38,969 nucleotides of DNA from the NCBI GenBank assembly GCA_018714785.1, contig DVMV01000012.1:1-38969 (forward strand). The letters run 5' to 3'. Below the pieces are notes generated by a model that made no database searches, was not told the DNA's origin, and worked only from the letters and a program-made list of their open reading frames with translations. This document shows positions 9,979 to 19,851 of the stretch, piece after piece. This stretch comes from Candidatus Alloenteromonas pullicola (GTDB lineage Bacteria; Bacillota_I; Bacilli_A; RFN20; CAG-826). A program made the position numbers and the translations under genes. Each line of letters starts with the position of its first letter. Within the stretch, counting starts at the first letter, position 1.

Positions 9979-10696
9979 CGCTTTGGCCATAACCGGGCTA
10001 TGCCTGCTCTGCCTAATGCTATTGGGCAGCCTTTGGCTCTACGTCCGCTTCTTCCCCAGCAGCAAGGACGCCCATGAGCGGACCGCCTCGCTTTCCTTCG
10101 ACGCCGCGATAGTGGCCATCATCCTCATCATGACCTTCGTGCCCAACATGGGCTTCATCTTCGTCACCCCGTTCATCTCGTTCACCTTGCTGCACCTGCC
10201 GGTGCTGCTTGGCGCGGCCCTGTTCGGCTGGAAGAAGGGGCTCCTATACGGGCTGGTCTTCGGCATCTGCTCCTACGTCCAGGCGCTATTGCAGGGCGCC
10301 GGGTTCAACCTGCTTTTCGCCTACCCCTGGACCGCCATCCCCCCGCGGGTCGTCTTCGGCCTATTGGCCGGGCTTGCCTTTTCCTTTACAAGGAAACTTC
10401 ACAATAACCTCGCCAAAAGCCTATACTTAGGCCTGGGTTCGGCCGTCTTGACGGCCATCCACACCGGCCTGGTGTTTCTCACCCTATATGCCTTCTTCCC
10501 CGCGGAGGTGTCGGGGCTGCTTGGAAGCAGCGACCCGCTGGCCGAGGGGACGGGGCTCACGTTCTTACTCGCCATACTGCTCGGCATGGTCGGGGAAATG
10601 GGGCTTGCGGCGGTGCTCGTACCGTCTTTATACCTCGCCATAACCAAGGCCGTCCCGAGCTTAGGGAAAAAGCATAGGAGGAAGGAAAATGCCTAA
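9971..10696 (+). CDS. ECF-type transporter S component, possibly for pantothenate
   Basis: Polytopic membrane protein of 241 residues with about six hydrophobic helices (near 5-27, 45-64, 66-87, 95-118, 125-140 and 150-205 in two passes). It has the look of an energy-coupling-factor substrate-binding subunit, with the TFVPNMGFI and LPVLLGAALFGWKKGLLYGLVFG segments typical of the ECF_trnsprt family; GWKKG matches the loop after helix 3 in that family. The start overlaps coaX by 8 nt. Location beside coaX suggests pantothenate as substrate, as in the PanT-type subunits placed by genome context; this is inference. No ECF ATPase or T subunit is here, so it would share them with other S components. 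Confidence 0.75.
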   Translation: MNNALAITGLCLLCLMLLGSLWLYVRFFPSSKDAHERTASLSFDAAIVAIILIMTFVPNMGFIFVTPFISFTLLHLPVLLGAALFGWKKGLLYGLVFGICSYVQALLQGAGFNLLFAYPWTAIPPRVVFGLLAGLAFSFTRKLHNNLAKSLYLGLGSAVLTAIHTGLVFLTLYAFFPAEVSGLLGSSDPLAEGTGLTFLLAILLGMVGEMGLAAVLVPSLYLAITKAVPSLGKKHRRKENA

Positions 10697-12062
10697 TTTC
10701 CGTAAAATTTGCGCCAAATACGATAAAGACGCCGCTTTGCTGCTGCAGGAACTCGTCAAGATCGACTCGACCTACGACGAGAAGACCGCGACCCCGCAGA
10801 CCCCGTATGGCAAAGGCGTGGACAAGGCGCTAAGCAAGCTGCTAGAGGTGGCGAAGAGCCACGGCTTCAAGGTCGAGAAGACCAACAACCGCTGCGCCGA
10901 GATAATCGCGGGCGAGGAAGGCCCCATAATCGGCGTCTACGCCCACCTCGACGTCGTCCCGGCCTCGGGCAAGTGGGACAACCCGCCCTTCGCCGCCAAG
11001 GTGATCGGGCAGGGCAAGCAGGCCAAAATGATCGGCCGCGGGACCAGCGACGACAAAGGGCCGCTGGTGGCCGCCTACTACGCCATGAAGGCCCTCAAGG
11101 ATGAGGGGCTGATCAACGGATACCGCGTCCGGCTCGTCGCCGGCGGGGACGAGGAGCGGGGCTCGAGCTGCCTATCCTCCTACTTCGAGTCGGGCAAGGA
11201 GCAGGCCAAGTTCGGCTTCACCCCCGACGCCGACTTCCCTCTTATCTACGCCGAGAAGGGCATAATCCACGGGACCTTGGTCAAGATGGTCGACCTCTCG
11301 CCGATCATCGCCATCTCCGGGGGCACGGTCGTCAACGCCGTCGCCGACAAGGTGATGGTGACCTTGGCCCACAGCAAGGCGGTCGAGGCCGCCTTCAAGG
11401 CCGATCCGAAGCTGGGCGACTACAGCCACGAGGGGGAGCTCGGCATCGCGCTTTTCAAGGGGAAGAGCGCCCATGCCTCGACCCCGGAGCTAGGCGAATC
11501 CGCCTTCGCGAAGGCCTTCCTGACCTTGGGCAAGGCCCTCAAGATGCCGCTATTGGAGAAGCTGGGGCTGCTGATATCCTCCACCTCCGGCGATGTCTTC
11601 GGCGGGGACGACGTCTCGAAGGAGCTCGGGGCGAGCACCTATTCCTATGGCCTATGCTCCTACGATTCCAACAAGCACGTCCTGAAGCTCAGCCTCGACT
11701 ACCGCTATGGCGAATCCGCTTCGCCGAAGCAGGCCATAAAGAAGCTGGAGGACTACTCGACCTTCAACTTCGTCGAGTCCTCTTCGGCACCGATACTGCT
11801 CTTCGACAAGAAGAGCGACCTGGTTTCGACCCTCATGAAGAGCTACCGCCACATGACCCATCGCCTGTTCGACAAGCCGATGGCCATCGGCGGGGGGACC
11901 TACGCCAAGGAGGCCAAGAACACCGTGGCCTACGGCTCGGCCTTCAAGGGGCACCCGGGCGACATCCACTCGCCAAACGAGTACATCTACCTAGATGACC
12001 TCTACGCCCAGATCGGCATCTACGCCGACGCGATCTTCGCCTTGGGGAAGAAAGCCAAGTGA
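10689..12062 (+). CDS. pepV: M20-family dipeptidase (PepV/Sapep-like)
   Basis: Cytoplasmic di-zinc dipeptidase of the M20 family that releases amino acids from short peptides. The 457-residue protein has the first metal motif YAHLDVVP with H86 and D88, the bridging-Asp motif GRGTSDDKGP (117-125), the general-base pair in GGDEERGSS (E155/E156), PDADFP near 176, and a C-terminal metal His in GHPGDIHSPNEY. A dimerisation or lid domain is inserted between them. Length agrees with Lactobacillus PepV. The start overlaps the ECF gene by 8 nt, after AGGAGGAAA. The stop TGA overlaps the GTG start of trmB. Confidence 0.88.
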   Translation: MPNFRKICAKYDKDAALLLQELVKIDSTYDEKTATPQTPYGKGVDKALSKLLEVAKSHGFKVEKTNNRCAEIIAGEEGPIIGVYAHLDVVPASGKWDNPPFAAKVIGQGKQAKMIGRGTSDDKGPLVAAYYAMKALKDEGLINGYRVRLVAGGDEERGSSCLSSYFESGKEQAKFGFTPDADFPLIYAEKGIIHGTLVKMVDLSPIIAISGGTVVNAVADKVMVTLAHSKAVEAAFKADPKLGDYSHEGELGIALFKGKSAHASTPELGESAFAKAFLTLGKALKMPLLEKLGLLISSTSGDVFGGDDVSKELGASTYSYGLCSYDSNKHVLKLSLDYRYGESASPKQAIKKLEDYSTFNFVESSSAPILLFDKKSDLVSTLMKSYRHMTHRLFDKPMAIGGGTYAKEAKNTVAYGSAFKGHPGDIHSPNEYIYLDDLYAQIGIYADAIFALGKKAK

Positions 12063-12658
12063 GGAGCCGCAAGAAGAAGTGGGCCGCCCCCTTCATCGCC
12101 GAGCACCCCGAGATCATGGGGGAGAAGCTCCCCGAGGGGGCGAGGTTCGACTTCCTAGAGGTCGGATGCGGCAAGGGCGACTTCATCATCGGACTGGCCA
12201 AGCTTAGCCCGGATAAGCGGTTCCTCGCCATCGAGAAGGACCGCTCGGTTGCCTCGCTAGCGGCCAAGAAGGCGCTAGAAGGCGGAATAGGCAACGTCTA
12301 TTTCCTCCTCGGCGACCTCGATTACCTATTGGAGGGCCTGTCGGGCCAGAGGCTAGAGGCGATCTACCTCAACTTCCCCGACCCTTGGCCGAAGCTTCGC
12401 CACCACAAGCGCCGGCTCACGCAGCGCACCCGGCTGCTGGCGATGGCCTCCCTGCTAAAAGAGGGAGGATACATAAGGCTCACCACCGACAACGCGGACC
12501 TGTTCGAGTATTCGCTGCTTGAGGCCGCCGAAGCGGGGCTGGAGGCCATTGAGGTCGACCGCGACGCCAAGCCGGTCGAGCCGCAGACCGAGTACGAGCG
12601 GAAGTTCCGCGAGCTCGGGATAAGCATCAACCGCTGCAAGATCAGGAGGAAAGCATGA
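12059..12658 (+). CDS. trmB: tRNA (guanine-N7-)-methyltransferase
   Basis: Methylates G46 in the variable loop of tRNA using S-adenosylmethionine. The 199-residue Rossmann methyltransferase has the SAM loop EVGCGKGDF (39-47), AIEKDRS for the acidic ribose contact, the TrmB hallmark NFPDPWPK near 107-114 and RLTTDNADLFEY near the C-terminus. It starts at GTG 12059, overlapping the preceding stop by 3 nt; the basic N-terminus RSRKKKWA is typical. The stop overlaps the next ATG (ATGA). Confidence 0.95.
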   Translation: MRSRKKKWAAPFIAEHPEIMGEKLPEGARFDFLEVGCGKGDFIIGLAKLSPDKRFLAIEKDRSVASLAAKKALEGGIGNVYFLLGDLDYLLEGLSGQRLEAIYLNFPDPWPKLRHHKRRLTQRTRLLAMASLLKEGGYIRLTTDNADLFEYSLLEAAEAGLEAIEVDRDAKPVEPQTEYERKFRELGISINRCKIRRKA

Positions 12659-13209
12659 GGGACGTATTCTACAACCGCGAATGGGACTACCTATTCGTCA
12701 AATGCGGCGAAGGCAAGCCCGACAGGAGCCTGGACGAGAATGGGGCGACCCTTCTTTTCCGTGGCGATGAGTTCCTCGGGGCCAACATCGCCAACCCGAA
12801 GGGGATGACGCTCCAGGACGGCCTCAACGTTCGGCTGTCGGATAAGGATGAGGAGGCCCTAAGGGGCTACCTCGGCGCGCACTACAAGGACGCTGAGCCG
12901 ACCAACTTCGTCTACGCCAAAGTGGTCTCGAAGGAGGAGCACCCCCTATACGAGAGGAAGTCGATACTGACCCTCGACGCCGGAAAACGGCTAAGCACCG
13001 TCACCGGCTACCAGAACGTCGACTCCGGCGACCTTATCGCCATCTTGCTGCCCGGCCCGCGGATGGACGGGACCTACTTCGCCCCCCGGGTGGAGAAGAA
13101 CATCGCCATCGACTGCGAGGTCTGCTCGCCTAAGGACCTCCGTTTGGGGGACGACGGCACCAAAGCCTATATAGGGAACGATGAGGAGGCGGGGAAACCC
13201 GTGTTTTGA
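12655..13209 (+). CDS. ytpR: YtpR-like tRNA-binding domain protein
   Basis: Small protein of the YtpR family: an N-terminal DUF4479 part (about 1-85; NPKGMTLQDG resembles the N-terminal region of B. subtilis YtpR) followed by an EMAP/Trbp111-type tRNA-binding OB fold (about 85-180) as found in PheT. The OB part has FVYAKVVSKEEHP, a degraded YQNV where relatives have AxNV, and CSPKDLRLG at the position of the CSxxELGL signature. 184 residues compared with about 200 in Bacillus. Role in the cell unknown. Coupled to trmB by a 4-nt overlap, which fits a link to tRNA. Confidence 0.8.
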   Translation: MRDVFYNREWDYLFVKCGEGKPDRSLDENGATLLFRGDEFLGANIANPKGMTLQDGLNVRLSDKDEEALRGYLGAHYKDAEPTNFVYAKVVSKEEHPLYERKSILTLDAGKRLSTVTGYQNVDSGDLIAILLPGPRMDGTYFAPRVEKNIAIDCEVCSPKDLRLGDDGTKAYIGNDEEAGKPVF

Positions 13210-13211
13210 GG

Positions 13212-14309
13212 ATGACTGAGATCGAAATGAAGGAAAAGGGCCTGATCAAGCGGCTCACCGACAAGACGTTCAAACTCGACCCCCGGATCGGGGAGGGATA
13301 CTACTCGGCCAACTACTTCCTGAAGAGCCGGGAGATAGTGAGCAAATTCGCCCCCGGCCACATCGTGGTCGAGCAGTGGTTCCAGCGCCGCGACGACTCA
13401 ATGCTCTGCGGCGTCGACGAGTGCCTCGCCGTGCTTAGGAAATTCGCGGTCCACCCCGAGGACCTCGAGGTCTACGCCCTCAACGACGGGGACCACATCG
13501 ACGCCAACGAGCCGGTGCTCAAGGTCAAGGGGCGTTATGAGGACTTCGGCTTCCTCGAGTCGCTATTAGACGGCATATTGGCCCGCCGGAGCTCGGTCGC
13601 GACCAACACCATGCTCGCCGTCCGCGCCCTACGCGGGGCGAGGACCTTCTCGATGGCCGACCGCCAGGACGACTACCTGACCCAGCCCGGGGACGGCTAC
13701 GCCACCTACGTCGGCGGCATCAAGGCCTTCTCCACCGACGCCCAGGGCGCCTGGGTCGGCAAGAGGGGGATGGGCACCATGCCCCATGCTCTGATCGAGG
13801 TCTGCGGCGGCGACGTCTGCAAGGCGGCCGACATCTATTTGCAGGCCTATCCCGACGAGCCGGTCACCTGCCTCATCGACTACCACAACAACGTGACCGT
13901 CGACGCGGTTACCCTGGCCAAGCACCTCGGACGCAAGCTGAAGGCCATCCGGGTCGACACCTCGAAGTCGCTCATCGACCACTACTTCGACGACAAGGAC
14001 ACCACCGGCTTCGACCCGCATGGGGTGTGCAAGCAGCTGATCTACGCCCTCAGGAAGGCGCTAGACGACAATGGCTTCCAGTTCGTGCAGATCGTCGTGA
14101 GCTCCGGCTTCACCCCGGAGAAGATCGACGAGTGGACCAAGGAAGGGGTCCCGGTGGACATGTACGGCATCGGAACCTACCTGGTCAACAACGCCACCTG
14201 CGGCTTTACCGGCGACCTGGTGGAGCTAGATGGCCATCCCGAGGCCAAGGAAGGGCGGCGCAACATCCCCTCCTCGAGGCTAGAGAAAGTCGATCTGATG
14301 TCGCTATAG
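13212..14309 (+). CDS. pncB: Nicotinate phosphoribosyltransferase
   Basis: Salvages nicotinate to nicotinate mononucleotide for NAD synthesis, with PRPP as co-substrate. The 365-residue product is of the short NAPRTase type. It has EGYYSANYFLKS near the N-terminus, WFQRRDDSMLCGVDE, a central SMADRQDDY...DGYATYVGGIKAFSTDAQ segment, GTMPHALIE for the substrate site, and the phosphate-binding strand region VSSGFTPEKIDEW and YGIGTYLVN near the end. ATG 13212 follows GAGG directly; TTG 13206 and ATG 13227 are alternatives. The preceding stop (13207-13209) is only 2 nt away. Last gene of the leuS-to-pncB run, ended by a terminator. Confidence 0.93.
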   Translation: MTEIEMKEKGLIKRLTDKTFKLDPRIGEGYYSANYFLKSREIVSKFAPGHIVVEQWFQRRDDSMLCGVDECLAVLRKFAVHPEDLEVYALNDGDHIDANEPVLKVKGRYEDFGFLESLLDGILARRSSVATNTMLAVRALRGARTFSMADRQDDYLTQPGDGYATYVGGIKAFSTDAQGAWVGKRGMGTMPHALIEVCGGDVCKAADIYLQAYPDEPVTCLIDYHNNVTVDAVTLAKHLGRKLKAIRVDTSKSLIDHYFDDKDTTGFDPHGVCKQLIYALRKALDDNGFQFVQIVVSSGFTPEKIDEWTKEGVPVDMYGIGTYLVNNATCGFTGDLVELDGHPEAKEGRRNIPSSRLEKVDLMSL

Positions 14310-14315
14310 CCGATT

Positions 14316-14342
14316 GCCGCGCCCCGTGCGCGGCTTTCTTTT
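14316..14342 (+). terminator. Intrinsic terminator after pncB
   Basis: GCCGCGC (14316-14322), loop CCCGT, GCGCGGC (14328-14334), then TTTCTTTT. Confidence 0.88.
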
Positions 14343-14431
14343 CGGCCACGCCTGAAAAAAGGCTGAAAAGCAGACTCGTTTTTTCATTCCCTTCTATTCC
14401 GAACGATAATTTCCGCTGAAAAAGTCGGGAA

Positions 14432-14513
14432 ATTACAAATTAATTATGTAAATGAAAGACCGTTGAAAAACCTTGAAAATTTACATTTACAAAAACGATA
14501 CAATGTGTACAAT
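14432..14513 (+). promoter_or_regulatory. LacI-gene promoter with possible autoregulatory dyads
   Basis: TTTACA (14486-14491), a 16-bp spacer and TACAAT (14508-14513) form a good promoter. Just upstream is a dyad TGTAAAT (14447-14453) / ATTTACA (14479-14485), plus the near-palindrome ATTACAAATTAATTATGTAAAT at 14432-14453. These sit where a LacI-type dimer could repress its own gene. The stretch is far more AT-rich than the genes around it. Confidence 0.55.
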
Positions 14514-14537
14514 AGGGTTGTCTCTAGGGGGTTATCA

Positions 14538-15542
14538 ATGAAGAATCTGAAAGACAGGGTCACGATATATCAGGTGGCCCAGGCGGCGGGGGTTTCGCTC
14601 GCGACCGTAAGCCGCGTCATCAACAAAAGCGGGAACGTGACCGAATCGACCCGGCGGAAGGTCGAGGACACCATCGCCACCCTCGGCTACAAGCCTAGCG
14701 CTTTGGCCCAGGCCTTGGCGACCAACCGGACAACCAACATCGGGGTCATCATCCCGAGCGCCAACTACGTCTATATCGCGAACTTCCTAAACGGCCTCAC
14801 CCAGGTCGCGAAGGAGAAGGGCTACGTTCTGACCCTTTTCAGCACCTCGCATTCCCGCGACGAGGCCATGTCGATGATCGAGAAGGTCATCACCACCCAC
14901 GTCGACGGGGCCATCATCTTCGACGACCAGCTGGGGCAGGAGGACGTCAACCGGATCGCCTCCTACTCGGTGCCCTCCGTCGTGATCGACGCCCGCATCA
15001 CCGGCGACAAGGTCGGCGAGATACTCCTCGACTACGACACCACGGTCAGGTCGCTCGTCGAATCCTATTACGCGCGGGGCGGGAAGAAGGAGATGACCTT
15101 CCTCCACGTCCATAACGGCGGGCGACTGCTCGACCGCTGCGAGCGGGCCTTCATCTCGGCCCACGACCGGCTCGGGCACACCTACAAGGTCGTCAACTGC
15201 GACGATTCCTACGCCAGGACCTATGCCGATTTCGTCCAATACTTCAAGAACGTCAAGTCGGGCTTCTTCCTCTGCTACCGCGACTCCATCGCCGCGGCCG
15301 TGATGAACGCCGCGACCGACTCCGGGCTCAAGGTCCCCGAGGACATCGAGATCGTCTCGATCGTCGGCACCAAGTATGCCGCCATCGTCCGCCCGACCCT
15401 CTCGAGCTTCCACATCGACATGTCCGAGGTCGGCAAGCGGGCCATGTACATGCTAACCGACCTGCTCAACCAGAACCTGGTGGACAAGACATACCGCTTC
15501 GAATCGAGTTTCGCGCCCGGGTCGAGCACCATTGCCAAATAA
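14538..15542 (+). CDS. LacI-family transcriptional regulator
   Basis: DNA-binding regulator of sugar-type catabolism. The 334-residue protein has the LacI helix-turn-helix at about 8-27 (TIYQVAQAAGVSLATVSRVI), the hinge helix KPSALAQALAT, and a periplasmic-binding-protein-like effector domain beginning NIGVIIP. The open frame reaches back to 14463, but ATG 14538 follows AGGGGG by 8 nt and gives the normal family N-terminus. It stands alone between terminators. With no adjacent sugar genes, its effector cannot be named. A CcpA-like global role cannot be excluded, and the glgCDA operon is one possible target, but nothing in the sequence shows this. Confidence 0.92.
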   Translation: MKNLKDRVTIYQVAQAAGVSLATVSRVINKSGNVTESTRRKVEDTIATLGYKPSALAQALATNRTTNIGVIIPSANYVYIANFLNGLTQVAKEKGYVLTLFSTSHSRDEAMSMIEKVITTHVDGAIIFDDQLGQEDVNRIASYSVPSVVIDARITGDKVGEILLDYDTTVRSLVESYYARGGKKEMTFLHVHNGGRLLDRCERAFISAHDRLGHTYKVVNCDDSYARTYADFVQYFKNVKSGFFLCYRDSIAAAVMNAATDSGLKVPEDIEIVSIVGTKYAAIVRPTLSSFHIDMSEVGKRAMYMLTDLLNQNLVDKTYRFESSFAPGSSTIAK

Positions 15543-15547
15543 GGCAA

Positions 15548-15573
15548 GCCCTCGGATGAGGGCTTTTTGTTTT
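15548..15573 (+). terminator. Intrinsic terminator after the LacI gene
   Basis: GCCCTC (15548-15553), loop GGAT, GAGGGC (15558-15563), then TTTTTGTTTT. Confidence 0.9.
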
Positions 15574-15604
15574 GCCTCGCCCATCCGGCACCGACGCAAA
15601 CTTT

Positions 15605-15646
15605 TTAGCACTCGACCCTTGACAGTGCCAGACAATCGACTAATAT
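15605..15646 (+). promoter_or_regulatory. groESL promoter with a degenerate CIRCE operator
   Basis: TTAGCACTC (15605-15613) is a perfect left half of the HrcA operator CIRCE. After exactly 9 nt comes CAGTGCCAG (15623-15631), which matches 6 of 9 bases of the right half GAGTGCTAA. The right half overlaps the -35 TTGACA (15619-15624); -10 TAATAT lies at 15641-15646 after a 16-bp spacer. This predicts HrcA repression and heat induction. Confidence 0.75.
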
Positions 15647-15679
15647 TTTACACGTAGCGAAAAGGAGACAGGCAAACAA

Positions 15680-17595
<1,916 letters not shown>

Positions 17596-17605
17596 TCCAA
17601 AGAAG

Positions 17606-17634
17606 GCCGCTTGGGTTAAGCCCAGGCGGCTTTT
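17606..17634 (+). terminator. Intrinsic terminator after groEL
   Basis: GCCGCTTGGG (17606-17615), loop TTAAG, CCCAGGCGGC (17621-17630) with one G-U pair, then TTTT. Confidence 0.88.
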
Positions 17635-17650
17635 CTTGTATCTGAATATA

Positions 17651-17677
17651 CTGACACATTTCCTATCTTCGTATAAT
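17651..17677 (+). promoter_or_regulatory. Promoter for the Cys-rich lipoprotein gene
   Basis: TATAAT at 17672-17677, with CTGACA at 17651-17656 after a short 15-bp spacer. The implied leader is about 105 nt. AGGAG at 17774-17778 is the ribosome binding site for the ATG at 17789. Confidence 0.5.
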
Positions 17678-17788
17678 TATTATTGAAAGGCAGCAGTTCA
17701 TGGGCAACGTCCTTATCCTTATTTCGTCACATCTTGGTGGCATGCGCCAATATTACTGTGTCAATTACGAAAAAGGAGTGGTGGTGCA

Positions 17789-18439
17789 ATGAGATTTACC
17801 TTGAGGGCTTGCCTGGCGGCTATGGCCTTGCCGCTTCTATGCGGATGCAACGATTGGCCCAATTACTGCCAAGGCTGCCGCATCGACGCCTACAATTGGA
17901 CCGTCGCCTCCTATGGGCAGGAGCCCGCGCGGGTCGCCAAAACAACGACCAGCCATTCCGCCTGCTGTGACAAAAGCGCGTACTACGAATACGATTACAC
18001 CGATTATTACGCCTTTGTCGAGTCCTCTTGGGTCGACGGCGGCCTTGCCTACATGTGGGTGGAGGTGGAGAACCGCGGGGGCGAGGAAGGCGAGTTCGAG
18101 CAGTTCAAGCAGGAGGCCGCGGAGGCTCAGCTGTCCGGTTATTCCTCTTTCCCCCCGTTTGTCGATTTATCCGGCCTGAATGACCGTTACGAGTTTGAAG
18201 GGTATGTTCCTCCGAAGAAGATCCGCGTGGAAGACGGGGGAAGCACCCTCCATATCTTCGCTTCCTTCTCGACTGGCTCCTTCAAGGCCTCCTACATCCC
18301 CGACCGTCCGCCTTTGCCTTATGATGATTCTTCTAGCGCGAATAGCGAAGTCTATGACGTCCGGCTCGATGGGTTCTCCTTTTATTCATGCGGGCTAAAC
18401 CTCGCCTTCAGCTGCGCTTCCTTGCTTGCCGGGAACTGA
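17789..18439 (+). CDS. Cysteine-rich putative lipoprotein, unknown function
   Basis: 216 residues. A short basic start, a hydrophobic stretch and LCGC give a lipobox with the lipidated Cys at position 20, so the protein is probably anchored outside the membrane. The mature part is rich in Cys (CQGC at 27-30, SACCDK near 60, SCGL and SCASL near the end) and aromatic residues (YYEYDYTDYYAF). I recognise no domain. Codon use is less C-biased than that of groEL or the tRNA synthetase genes. It stands alone with its own promoter, convergent with the CNNM/CorC gene. Function unknown; disulfide bonding is possible but inferred. Confidence 0.75.
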   Translation: MRFTLRACLAAMALPLLCGCNDWPNYCQGCRIDAYNWTVASYGQEPARVAKTTTSHSACCDKSAYYEYDYTDYYAFVESSWVDGGLAYMWVEVENRGGEEGEFEQFKQEAAEAQLSGYSSFPPFVDLSGLNDRYEFEGYVPPKKIRVEDGGSTLHIFASFSTGSFKASYIPDRPPLPYDDSSSANSEVYDVRLDGFSFYSCGLNLAFSCASLLAGN

Positions 18440-18469
18440 ATCGGCTATGAGGGGCCATCCACGCCTGCA

Positions 18470-18535
18470 GACTTTGAAATCGCTTCAAAGTGACTTTGAA
18501 GTGACTTTGAAGTAGACATTGAAGCGACTTTGAAG
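18470..18535. repeat. 11-bp tandem repeats of GACTTTGAAGT type between convergent genes
   Basis: Units occur at 18470 (variant), 18491, 18502, 18514 (one substitution) and 18526, with periods of 11-12 bp; one inverted copy (CGCTTCAAAG) lies at 18481-18490. CTTCAAAG (18483-18490), TGA, CTTTGAAG (18494-18501) form a perfect 8-bp hairpin. It may serve as a T-less terminator for either convergent gene, or be a simple local duplication. Confidence 0.7.
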
Positions 18536-18558
18536 TAAGGGCTGGAAATTGCCTTCTC

Positions 18559-19851
18559 CTACTCCTTGTCCTTCTCTTTTTCCTGGGTTTTGACGAGGAT
18601 TTTGTCGACCGCGGTCCCCTCAACGTGGAGGACTTTCAAGGTCAATCCCTGGTAAGAGACCTCATCGCCCTGCTTGGCGAAGCGGTCGCCGAGCAGTTCC
18701 ACGATGAAGCCCCCGATGGTGTCGTATTCGGTGTCGATGGAGTCGAAGTCGAGGTTGAACTCGGAGCAGAACTCGCGCAGGGTGACGGTCCCATCGACGA
18801 TGTACTCGTTCTCCCCGGCCTCCTCGATCGGCTCATCGGCCCGGTCGGTCTCATCCCATATCTCGCCGACGATCTCCTCGACGATGTCCTCCATGGTGAT
18901 GATGCCCTCGACCGCGCCGTACTCGTCCATGACGACGGCCATCTGGGCCTTCTCCTTCTTCATCCGCTGGAAGAGGTCGTTGATCTCGACGGTCCGGGGG
19001 ATGAACAGCACCGGGTTGACGGCGCTCTGGGGTATGAGCTGCTTCCCCTCGAGGTGGAGGGCGATCAGGTCCTTGCTCTTGACGTAGCCCTGGATCGAGT
19101 CGAAGTCATCCTCGTAGACCGGGAGGCGCGAATGGGCGAAGGTCTCCTCGTCCGAGAAGATGTCCTTCAATGTGTCCTCGAGGCAGATGGCGGTGACCTT
19201 GGCCCGCGGGGTCATGATCTCGTAAGCCTCGGTGGTGGCGTAGTCGATGGTGCCGCGGAGCAAGTCGGCGGCCTGCTCGTCTATGGCCCCCTTCTCCTCC
19301 ATCTCGTCGGTCATCTCGTGGAGCTCGTCGTCGCTCGGCTGAAAGTCCTTGACCGCCTTGGTGACGGGGTAGGTGACGACCTTGCCGAAGCCCCCGACCA
19401 AGAAGGTGATGGGGTAGGTCACGTAGTAGCAGGCCAGAATGATGTAGGAATAGGCCCTGACCAGGCCGCGGTTATATACCTTGCCGAGCGATTTGGCGAT
19501 TATCTCGCCGAAAATTATCTTCAGCACCAGGAAAACCATCGAGCAGATGAGGCCGTAGCTCTCCTGCGCGTCGGGGTCGACCACCCCGAACCACTCATAG
19601 GCCAATAGGATTCCGAGCAAGGTCGAGATGGTGTCGAGGGCGGCGTTGACGGTGTCGTTGAACAGCAGGATCGTCGAGATGGTCTTGTCGTATTCGCGCG
19701 ACAGCTTGATCGCGAGCTTGGTCTTCTTGCTCGGCTTCTCATCCTCGAGCCTCCCGATGGAGACCGACCCGAAGGCCATGTCGGCGCTAGAGAAGAACAC
19801 CGAAAGGCAAAGCAGCAGCAGAAGCAATATGGAATAAACGGCGATCATCAT
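18559..19851 (-). CDS. CNNM/CBS/CorC_HlyC membrane protein (Mg2+/Co2+ transport type)
   Basis: Hemolysin-C/CorC-type protein thought to move or sense divalent cations. Of 430 residues, the first ~190 form the DUF21/CNNM membrane domain (helices near 5-25, 62-85, 100-118 and 130-150). They are followed by a pair of CBS domains (about 205-330; TTEAYEIMTPRAKV opens the first, MAVVMDEYGAVEGIITMEDIVEEIVGEI closes the second). The C-terminal CorC_HlyC domain is about 345-425. The start overlaps the stop of the upstream paralogue (TGATG arrangement), so the two are translationally coupled. GGAGG lies 8 nt before ATG 19851; ATG 19848 is an alternative. Confidence 0.9.
   Translation of the reverse strand: MMIAVYSILLLLLLCLSVFFSSADMAFGSVSIGRLEDEKPSKKTKLAIKLSREYDKTISTILLFNDTVNAALDTISTLLGILLAYEWFGVVDPDAQESYGLICSMVFLVLKIIFGEIIAKSLGKVYNRGLVRAYSYIILACYYVTYPITFLVGGFGKVVTYPVTKAVKDFQPSDDELHEMTDEMEEKGAIDEQAADLLRGTIDYATTEAYEIMTPRAKVTAICLEDTLKDIFSDEETFAHSRLPVYEDDFDSIQGYVKSKDLIALHLEGKQLIPQSAVNPVLFIPRTVEINDLFQRMKKEKAQMAVVMDEYGAVEGIITMEDIVEEIVGEIWDETDRADEPIEEAGENEYIVDGTVTLREFCSEFNLDFDSIDTEYDTIGGFIVELLGDRFAKQGDEVSYQGLTLKVLHVEGTAVDKILVKTQEKEKDKE

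Noticed and set aside
17683-17970. 95-codon frame before the Cys-rich lipoprotein
   Set aside because: It overlaps the lipoprotein gene, which has the better ribosome binding site and a signal peptide.
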